Below the pieces are notes generated by a model. That model saw only the letters and a program-made list of their open reading frames with translations. It had not been told where the DNA came from and made no database searches. A stretch of DNA of 19,943 bases from Clostridia bacterium. Lineage in GTDB: Bacteria; Bacillota; Clostridia; Oscillospirales; Oscillospiraceae. Position 1 is the first letter of the stretch. Every line of letters starts with the position of its first letter. Positions 14,461 to 19,943 of this stretch are shown here, piece after piece. The stretch covers positions 1 to 19,943 of the forward strand of contig JAGKTU010000033.1 of assembly GCA_021153265.1 (NCBI GenBank), read 5' to 3'. Position numbers and translations under genes: made by a program.

Positions 14461-15345
14461 TCAGCGAACGAAAGAGGTGCTCAGGGTGACAGACCATGCC
14501 TCTCCCGGTGTCAGAACCGCGGCAGCAGGCTTTTCTTCCCATTTGATGGAACCGCCCTCAGCGCTGGGCAGCGACTGCCAGGGTTCGATGCAGATAAATT
14601 TAGGCATCCCCTTTTTGCTCCAGATCAAAGTGTAGGGGAACTCCGCAATGTTGCAGACAACGCCGCGGCCGGTGCCTTTTTCAAACAGGCCCAGTGTTGC
14701 GGACTTCAGGTTGGTCATGCAGTGGCTGTCTGCGTCAAACAGCTTCTCGTCTACGGCAATTGCGGTAAGATTGGTGCCAAGATAATAGTGATCCTTCTGC
14801 ACCAGACCGGTGGGCAGGCAGTTCAGACAAATGGGAGATTCCATTTCACTGAATCGCAGTTCATAATCGGTGGCCACGTGCCGGTCATCAAAAGGAACTG
14901 CGAACGCGGGGTGATAGCCGATGCCGAAGGGCATCTTCTCCTCGTCCAGATTCTCAACCGTCAGGGTATGATGCAGGGTGTCATTTTCCAGCGTAAAAGT
15001 GGAAATCAAACGGAACTCGTAAGGAAACCGCTGACGGGTCTCATCGTCGGCATACAGTTCCAGCACGATTGTGTCTTCCGTCTGCTCCACAAAGGTATGT
15101 TCCATCACTCTGGCAAAGCCGTGGGCGCCGGATTCATATACTCTGCCCTTTGCTTCGATTTTGCCGTCCACGACCTTTCCGGTATGGGGAAATAAGATCG
15201 GCGCATGGTAACCCCATACCGATTTATCTGCCTGCCAAATATGCTCAACGTGATCACATTTGCGGATCACGCTTTTAACCTGCGCGCCCCATGTGGTAAC
15301 AGTCACTCTCAGGTACTCATTTTCAATAAAAAACTCTTTTGCCAT
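14461..15345 (-). CDS. Aldose 1-epimerase family protein (LacX/GalM-like)
   Basis: A 294-residue protein of the aldose-1-epimerase / galactose-mutarotase-like superfamily, nearest to the LacX branch. Such enzymes interconvert alpha and beta forms of sugars or sugar phosphates. Landmarks are FPHTG (52-56), HGFAR (75-79), GYHPAF (143-148) with the likely catalytic acid His145, and CIEPW (252-256) with the likely catalytic base Glu254, so the active site looks complete. GGAGGG precedes the ATG. The gene lies 150 bases after ptsI in the same direction and has a terminator behind it, so it fits a sugar-uptake context. Sugar specificity cannot be read from the sequence. Confidence 0.92.
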   Translation of the reverse strand: MAKEFFIENEYLRVTVTTWGAQVKSVIRKCDHVEHIWQADKSVWGYHAPILFPHTGKVVDGKIEAKGRVYESGAHGFARVMEHTFVEQTEDTIVLELYADDETRQRFPYEFRLISTFTLENDTLHHTLTVENLDEEKMPFGIGYHPAFAVPFDDRHVATDYELRFSEMESPICLNCLPTGLVQKDHYYLGTNLTAIAVDEKLFDADSHCMTNLKSATLGLFEKGTGRGVVCNIAEFPYTLIWSKKGMPKFICIEPWQSLPSAEGGSIKWEEKPAAAVLTPGEAWSVTLSTSFVR

Positions 15346-15448
15346 GTCTGCGCCCTCCTATGTTGGGACTTCCGGTATTCAAATTGCTGTCATGACCAGC
15401 TCTTCAAATGAAAATATCCTTAAGCATCCCATTTGATTGATTTATATC

Positions 15449-15480
15449 ACCCCGGACCCCTCTTATCGGGGATCCGGGGT
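15449..15480 (-). terminator. Strong hairpin after ptsI, terminator without a good T-run
   Basis: Arms ACCCCGGA (15449-15456) and TCCGGGGT (15473-15480) plus an inner CCCC/GGGG with one bulged base give about 12 GC-rich pairs. On the minus strand it lies 16 bases past the ptsI stop but is followed by GATATAAAT rather than a T-run, so termination may be partial. Confidence 0.55.
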
Positions 15481-15496
15481 GGCGTTAAGTGCACTT

Positions 15497-17179
15497 TTAA
15501 TACTTAGGAGAAGCTTCTCCGTCGATTTCAGCCAGAATCCGGGCGGTAGCCTCGGTCATATCCAGAGAGCGGATCTTGTTGCGCAGAGGCAGCACCGCTC
15601 TGGGGCTGACGGACAGTTCGTCCACGCCGATGGCCAGGAAGGTCTCGGTCATCTCCAGATCTGCACCCAGCTCGCCGCAGATGCCGACCCAAACGCCATT
15701 CTTGTGGGCGTTCTCCACCACCAGCTTCAGCAGACGAACCACGGACAGGTGATGCGGATCGTAGAAACGGCCCAGATCGTTATTCTGGCGGTCACAGGCC
15801 AGGGTGTACTGGGTCAGGTCATTGGTGCCGCAGGAGAAGAAGTCCACTTCCTTGGCAAGACGATCGGAAATGATCGCTGCTGCGGGAGTTTCGATCATGA
15901 CACCGATCTCCACGTGGTCGGAGTAAGGAATACCCTCGTCATGCAGTTCCTTCTTGACAGACTCGATGAGCTTCTTGGTCTCCCGAACCTCCCAGACACT
16001 GGTGACCATGGGGAACATGATACCCAGATTGCCGTAGGCGGAAGCACGGTACAAGGCTCTGAGCTGAGTGCGGAAGAATCCGGGACGGCTCAGGCTGATG
16101 CGCAGTGCGCGCATACCCATAGCAGGGTTCTCTTCCTTGGGCAGCTCGAAGTAGTCGATCTGCTTGTCAGCACCGATATCGCAGGTGCGGATGATGACTT
16201 CCTTATCACCCATGCCGGTCAGAACAGCCTTGTAAGCCTCAAACTGCTCGTCCTCGGTGGGGTAGGTGGCGCTGTTCAGATACAGGAACTCGGAGCGGAA
16301 CAGGCCGATGCCGCCGCCATCGTTCATCTTAACGGCATCCATATCCTCAGGAGAACCGATGTTGCAGTAAACGCGGATCTTCTTGCCGTCCTTGGTGATG
16401 TTTTCCTGTCCCTTCAGAGTCTCCAGCAGCGCCCGCTGACGGAGCTGTTCCTCCCGCTTGGCGACAAAATCAGCCATAACGTCATCGGTGGGATCGATGA
16501 TGACCGCACCGGTAGCACCGTCAACCACGACCTGACGGCCTTCGTAAATGACGTCCAGCTGGTCACCCAGACCAACGATGGCAGGAATGCCCATGGTACG
16601 GGCCAGAATTGCGGTATGGCTGGAGCTGGAGCCGTAGGAAGTGATGAAGCCCAGGATCTTGGACTTGTCCAGCTGAATGGTCTCAGAAGGAGCCAGATCG
16701 TCGGATGCCAGCAGAACGGGGACATCGGAATTGATGCCGCCCTGCACAACACCGCACAGGATGTTCAGAATGCGGCCACTGACGTCCTTGACGTCGGCAG
16801 CACGGCCGCGCATATATTCGTCGTCCATGGATGCGAACATATCGTGGAACTGGCCGGCGATCTCGGAAACAGCGGCTTCCGCATTCCATGCCTCGTTCTC
16901 GATCAGATCCTGAATGGCTTCCTCGTAGTCCAGATCTTCCGCCATCATCTGGTGCGTCTCAAACAGCAGCGCTGCCTCATCACCGGCTTCCGCTCTGGCC
17001 TTCTCAGCCAGTTCGCCCAGCTGCGCCATGGCCACGGCCTGCGCATCCTTAAAGCGCTGCCACTCTGCCTGCGTGTCATCTACGGTATACTGCTTAATTT
17101 CGGCTTTGGCGCGGCGGTAGCAATAGAGCGGACCCATTCCAATACCGGTGGAAACACCCTTGCCCTGAATCGTGATCAT
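15497..17179 (-). CDS. ptsI: PTS enzyme I (phosphoenolpyruvate-protein phosphotransferase)
   Basis: A 560-residue enzyme I of the sugar phosphotransferase system. It takes phosphate from phosphoenolpyruvate and passes it to HPr, feeding all PTS sugar permeases; it acts in the cytoplasm. His188 in GSSSSHTAILAR corresponds to the phosphorylated His189 of E. coli. The PEP-binding segments LFRSEFLYL and SCGTNDLTQYTLACDR and the catalytic CGELGAD (Cys501, equivalent to E. coli Cys502) are present, so it is intact. The ATG at 17179 has AAGGAGG upstream; in-frame codons back to 17209 are not needed. It follows nagB by 56 bases and is likely in the same transcript. ptsH, the usual partner, is not in the window. 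Confidence 0.97.
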   Translation of the reverse strand: MITIQGKGVSTGIGMGPLYCYRRAKAEIKQYTVDDTQAEWQRFKDAQAVAMAQLGELAEKARAEAGDEAALLFETHQMMAEDLDYEEAIQDLIENEAWNAEAAVSEIAGQFHDMFASMDDEYMRGRAADVKDVSGRILNILCGVVQGGINSDVPVLLASDDLAPSETIQLDKSKILGFITSYGSSSSHTAILARTMGIPAIVGLGDQLDVIYEGRQVVVDGATGAVIIDPTDDVMADFVAKREEQLRQRALLETLKGQENITKDGKKIRVYCNIGSPEDMDAVKMNDGGGIGLFRSEFLYLNSATYPTEDEQFEAYKAVLTGMGDKEVIIRTCDIGADKQIDYFELPKEENPAMGMRALRISLSRPGFFRTQLRALYRASAYGNLGIMFPMVTSVWEVRETKKLIESVKKELHDEGIPYSDHVEIGVMIETPAAAIISDRLAKEVDFFSCGTNDLTQYTLACDRQNNDLGRFYDPHHLSVVRLLKLVVENAHKNGVWVGICGELGADLEMTETFLAIGVDELSVSPRAVLPLRNKIRSLDMTEATARILAEIDGEASPKY

Positions 17180-17235
17180 ATGTATATCCTCCTTAGCAAT
17201 ATAGCACAAATATTCAGAAAATCGTCTAAAAAACC

Positions 17236-17964
17236 TTATACCAGACTCAGTGCTGCTTCGTCGCAGATCAGGGTAAAATCCGGATGCATCTGCAGGATGG
17301 AAGCAGGGACTTCAGGAGTCACGGGGCCGAAGAAAGCTTTCTTGATGATCTCTGCCTTGTCGGTACCGCTGGCGATCAGCAGGACCTTGCGGGCATTCAT
17401 GATGGTGCCCACACCCATGGTATAAGCCTGACGGGGCACATCGTCACGGGAGGCAAAGAAGCGCTTGTTGGCTTCGATGGTCTCCTCGGTCAGGTCGACG
17501 CAGTGGGTGTTGACGGGGAAATGGTCGGCAGGCTCATTAAAGCCGATGTGGCCGTCATGGCCAATGCCCAGCAGCTGCAGGTCGATGCCGCCGACGGACT
17601 TGATGATGGCATCGTATTCCGCACAGGCTGCTTCTGCATCGGGGTTTTCGCCGTTGGGGACATGAACCGCATCCGGGCGGACATTCACATGGTTAAACAG
17701 ATTCTCATGCATGAAATACCAGTAACTCTGGTCGTTGGTCCGGGGCAGGCCGCGGTACTCGTCCAGATTGACGGTGGTAACTTCGGAGAAATCCAGATCG
17801 CCGACCTTGTACCAGTCGTTGATCAGGCTCTTGTAAGTACCCACGGGGGTACCGCCGGTTGCCAGACCCAGAACACAGTTGGGCTTGGCCACGATCTGAG
17901 CGGCGATGACATTGGCGGCCTTGCGGGACATTTCCGCATAGTCCTTTGCTTTGATAATTCTCAT
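17236..17964 (-). CDS. nagB: Glucosamine-6-phosphate deaminase
   Basis: A 242-residue enzyme that converts glucosamine 6-phosphate to fructose 6-phosphate and ammonia, the entry of amino sugars into glycolysis. The family motifs are complete: LATGGTPVGTY (34-44), NLDEYRGL (66-73) with Asp68, and GIGHDGHIGFNEP (133-145) with Asp137, His139 and Glu144, which line up with Asp72, Asp141, His143 and Glu148 of E. coli NagB at a constant offset of four. Length is typical of Firmicute NagB. It lacks the long allosteric tail of the E. coli type. AAGGAG precedes the ATG by 11 bases. It is first in a cluster with ptsI, fitting use of PTS-imported N-acetylglucosamine, though no nagA is present. Confidence 0.97.
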   Translation of the reverse strand: MRIIKAKDYAEMSRKAANVIAAQIVAKPNCVLGLATGGTPVGTYKSLINDWYKVGDLDFSEVTTVNLDEYRGLPRTNDQSYWYFMHENLFNHVNVRPDAVHVPNGENPDAEAACAEYDAIIKSVGGIDLQLLGIGHDGHIGFNEPADHFPVNTHCVDLTEETIEANKRFFASRDDVPRQAYTMGVGTIMNARKVLLIASGTDKAEIIKKAFFGPVTPEVPASILQMHPDFTLICDEAALSLV

Positions 17965-18529
17965 GGGAATTAAGCTCCTTCCTGATTTTTCCTATATCTG
18001 AATGTTTATGGATGTACTTGAGATCGGCGGTGCAAATTGGAGTCCGGCTTTGCAAGGACGAAATCGTGGGTTGGTGCACCGTCCGGAAAATGGCGGTACG
18101 ACACCCTGTGATTCCACATTTCACCGGTCAATGAACACGAAAGGCAGGGATGAAGACATCCCTGCCCCCAAGCAGCTCAATCGATATCCTGAATTCGTCA
18201 CCGTATTTCGGAATGATGCCGCAAAATCAGCCCGGCAAAGGCAGTGGGGGCAGCCCCGTTGCCCTTCCTGACCTCGGAACAGCTGCCGTGTGCATTCCAC
18301 TTTCGTGAATTTACTTACCATGGAGCAGTTATGCCCCGGAAACGGGCAATACTAACAAATCAGCAGGTTCCTTTTTGTGCGAACGGTTCAAAAATTCACG
18401 CACACCAGAACAAGCTTCCGAATATGTGCATACTGAACTAAGTTCACATGTCCCTATACATTATATATCGGCAAATTCACAACATAAATGCACTTTCCGG
18501 TTCAGTATATTCATAAAATGGATATCCAC
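17965..18529 (-). promoter_or_regulatory. Long untranslated region upstream of nagB with several hairpins
   Basis: This region and the adjoining terminator leave 611 bases between nagB and the AraC gene without a credible gene: frames are short and lack ribosome binding sites. Minus-strand landmarks are a TATAAT (18460-18465) with a poor -35, a palindrome TGAACT-A-AGTTCA (18434-18446) just after it, a nested fold at 18210-18298, a 10-bp hairpin at 18143-18166, and a GGTGC...GCACC hairpin (about 18030-18079). The segment could be a regulatory leader for nagB or hold an independent small RNA. No known riboswitch class was recognised with confidence. Confidence 0.4.
18143..18166 (-). terminator. 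Perfect hairpin in the nagB upstream region, terminator-like
   Basis: A 10-bp perfect stem GGCAGGGATG/CATCCCTGCC with a 4-base loop. On the minus strand TTTCGTG follows, so it is a weak terminator at best and might end an upstream small transcript or attenuate nagB. Confidence 0.4.
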
Positions 18530-18558
18530 AAAAGACGGCTTCGTAAACCGAAGCCGTC
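18530..18558 (-). terminator. Intrinsic terminator of the AraC-type gene
   Basis: A perfect 10-bp stem (18534-18543 with 18549-18558, GACGGCTTCG arms), 5-base loop and TTTT on the minus strand, 17 bases past the stop. Confidence 0.9.
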
Positions 18559-18575
18559 CTGTATTTTGAAGCTTT

Positions 18576-19364
18576 TTATTCCCCTTCGCTGATTTCCGTC
18601 TGCCCGGGATCTGCGCTATGGAGCTGTCGATGCCGGTTGATAAATTGTGACGGAGCGCATCCATAGTGCTTTCTGAACACCCGAGAGAAGTAAAGGGCGT
18701 TTTCATAGCCGCACATCCGGGCGATCTCCGCAATCGTGCGGCCGCTGCTCCATCTGGCGGACAGCAGACGCTCGGCGTTTTTCATGCGCAGGCTGGTCAA
18801 ATACGTCAGCGGGGAAAGCCCAGTCTCCTTCTTAAATAGTTTGCGCAAATAATCGTAATGAAACGGCATCGCGCGGATATAGGCATCCAAAGAAAACTCA
18901 GGATTGGTATGATTGCTGAAGATTTCCTGCCGTATTTTCTCTACCGGCTCAGTAAACCTTGAATTACTCCGAAACACTACCATATAACCGGCAATCAAGT
19001 CCCCAAGAGCCGTCAACACCATTTCTCTTTTGCGTTTGTCGGACATATAGTTGATCCGCGCTGCCGTAATAGCCTGCAGCAATAGGCTGCTTTCATCCTG
19101 TACCTTAAACGGATCCCGGTCAGGAAATATGGGATTGTGCATGTTCAGATGAACACCGGTAAATCTCTCGTCGCCGGAATTTATATGCATCGTGTTGGGG
19201 GGGATCGCAACCAGCTCACCCATGTGATAAGAGATGTTCTGGCCCTCACGGAAGCGGATGAAACCCTGCCCGGATGTACAGTATACCAATTCCCACGCTT
19301 CATGGGTATGCCACTTGGTATTTAAAATTTCCGGATGCTTCCCGGTAAAGATAATTGTATTCAT
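18576..19364 (-). CDS. AraC family transcriptional regulator with cupin sensor domain
   Basis: A 262-residue regulator. The N-terminal half is a cupin-like ligand-binding domain: HTHEAWELVYCTSGQG with metal-type histidines and a later PPNTMHINSGDE. The C-terminal hundred residues hold two helix-turn-helix units, FHYDYLRKLFKKETGLSPLTYL and IAEIARMCGYENALYFSRVFRKHYGCAPSQF, the second matching the AraC signature. Such proteins usually activate sugar-use genes on binding a small sugar. The ATG at 19364 (GGGGTGG upstream) begins just before the cupin; the frame is open to 19430 without a better site. It lies directly upstream of the nagB cluster and is a reasonable candidate regulator of it, but this is inferred from position only. 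Confidence 0.93.
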   Translation of the reverse strand: MNTIIFTGKHPEILNTKWHTHEAWELVYCTSGQGFIRFREGQNISYHMGELVAIPPNTMHINSGDERFTGVHLNMHNPIFPDRDPFKVQDESSLLLQAITAARINYMSDKRKREMVLTALGDLIAGYMVVFRSNSRFTEPVEKIRQEIFSNHTNPEFSLDAYIRAMPFHYDYLRKLFKKETGLSPLTYLTSLRMKNAERLLSARWSSGRTIAEIARMCGYENALYFSRVFRKHYGCAPSQFINRHRQLHSADPGQTEISEGE

Positions 19365-19710
19365 AACCCACCCCACGACCTGACATCTGTATCCGTTGAT
19401 CCGTTTTGTGCCGCCCGCGCATGGAAACAAACCGGATCAGCATATCCACAGAAGACGATTTCCATGCGCTATTTTGTTATATATTATTTGCGGCGCATTC
19501 TCCATAAACTCCCAGTCTTTCCATTATCATGATAAATTTTACCATATCTTAGATTGTAAGTCCACCACATTTCACATTTTTTATTGCAGAAAAAATCTTG
19601 TGATACCTGTTAAAATTGTCCTAACATATATCCGGGGAAATCCCTTCCATCCTTTCCGTCACTCTCCATTCATACTTGTTTCGGCTTTGGTCAAACTATG
19701 CCTACGGAAA
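19365..19710. other. AT-rich divergent intergenic region between the AraC gene and the spore protein
   Basis: No gene is seen here. The region is markedly more AT-rich than the coding parts, with TATA-like stretches near 19476-19490 and 19526-19560 that could hold the AraC-gene promoter on the minus strand. I find no convincing -35/-10 pair. A TTATCATGATAA palindrome (19524-19535) is a possible operator. Confidence 0.4.
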
Positions 19711-19740
19711 GAAAAGACGTTTTCCCCGGAAAACATCTTA
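19711..19740 (+). promoter_or_regulatory. Candidate sigma-G (forespore) promoter of the spore protein gene
   Basis: CATCTTA (19734-19740) fits the sigma-G -10 consensus CATNHTA, and GAAAA (19711-19715), 18 bases upstream, matches four of five positions of the GHATR -35. The start site would lie about 30 bases before the ATG. The spacer holds the inverted repeat GTTTTCC-CC-GGAAAAC (19719-19734). Confidence 0.5.
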
Positions 19741-19776
19741 TTCTTCCGGGAAAACGACAAAAGGAGAGAATTTCTT

Positions 19777-19943
19777 ATGAGCAATTCCAACAACAACCAG
19801 CTCAACATCCCCCAGGCCCGTGAGGCTATGGATCGTTTCAAGATGCAGGCGGCTCAGGAGGTCGGTGTCAACCTGACCAACGGCTACAACGGCCACCTGA
19901 CCAGCCGCGAAGCCGGCTCCGTCGGCGGCCAGATGGTCAAGAA
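19777..19943 (+). CDS. Alpha/beta-type small acid-soluble spore protein, cut by the window edge
   Basis: The first 55 codons of an alpha/beta-type SASP, a DNA-binding protein that coats the chromosome of dormant spores and protects it from UV and chemical damage. It shows the IPQAREAMDRFKMQAAQEVGV region, which includes the site (around QEVGV) cut by the germination protease, and the second conserved block LTSREAGSVGGQMVKK. About 10-15 residues are probably missing beyond the edge. AAGGAG precedes the ATG by 9 bases. It marks the organism as a spore former and is expected to be made late in the forespore. Confidence 0.95.
   Translation, partial: MSNSNNNQLNIPQAREAMDRFKMQAAQEVGVNLTNGYNGHLTSREAGSVGGQMVK

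Noticed and set aside
15437..17425. A 662-codon open frame on the plus strand
   Set aside because: Antisense to ptsI and the end of nagB, both with complete active sites; no family motif is seen.
18080..18110. T-box-like sequence AGGGTGTCGTACCGCC on the minus strand upstream of nagB
   Set aside because: It resembles the T-box core AGGGTGGNACCGCG but needs a 2-base insertion, no convincing stem I or terminator partner was found, and T-boxes control aminoacyl-tRNA or amino-acid genes rather than nagB.

Overview
This window looks like a chromosomal segment of a spore-forming, anaerobic Firmicute of the class Clostridia, most like gut Oscillospiraceae-type bacteria. The support is: strong AGGAGG-type ribosome binding sites, sigma-A promoters with TATAAT boxes, an alpha/beta-type small acid-soluble spore protein at the right edge, an MntP gene behind a manganese-type riboswitch, an oxygen-sensitive Fe-S cysteine desulfidase, and a sortase-anchored cell-wall protein. 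I see no rRNA, tRNA, CRISPR array, transposase or phage gene. Nearly all genes are on the minus strand; only thioredoxin and the spore protein are on the plus strand.

Layout, read in the direction of transcription. (a) 4600 down to 119: a sigma-A promoter, a yybP-ykoY-like Mn riboswitch with a terminator hairpin that also covers the ribosome binding site, then mntP, a VanZ-family gene and a lipoprotein gene joined by 4-base overlaps. A terminator follows, and only 19 bases further an MBOAT O-acyltransferase plus DHHW/AlgJ-like pair begins. (b) 7036 to 4641: a promoter, an L-cysteine desulfidase (CyuA-like), azlC and azlD, closed by a strong terminator. (c) 7436-7083 and 7563-7874: a small Cys-rich protein and thioredoxin, fired from back-to-back promoters. 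(d) 10355 to 7910: glycerol kinase followed by a DUF362 protein. (e) 14146 to 10411: a large secreted von Willebrand A adhesin, a 3' fragment carrying its cell-wall sorting signal, and a small five-cysteine peptide. (f) 17964 to 14461: nagB, ptsI and an aldose-epimerase-like gene, a sugar-metabolism cluster with a 611-base leader region. (g) 19364 to 18576: an AraC-type regulator. (h) 19777 to the edge: the spore protein.

The most striking observation is in (e). The adhesin frame stops at 11288, but an exact 8-base tandem duplication lies just before the stop. Removing one copy joins the adhesin, in frame, to the downstream fragment that holds the sortase signal, giving a 1141-residue anchored protein. 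This looks like a slipped-strand on/off switch between anchored and unanchored (or truncated) forms, or a recent mutation. The same protein's VWA domain also seems to lack its C-terminal third, which suggests an earlier in-frame deletion. Seventeen bases downstream lies a small YxKP-type peptide with five regularly spaced cysteines, which may be a ribosomal peptide precursor.

Metabolically the segment covers manganese efflux, cysteine breakdown, amino-acid export, glycerol and amino-sugar use, PTS phosphorylation and cell-surface polymer acylation. All functions are read from recognisable family motifs; no database search was run.
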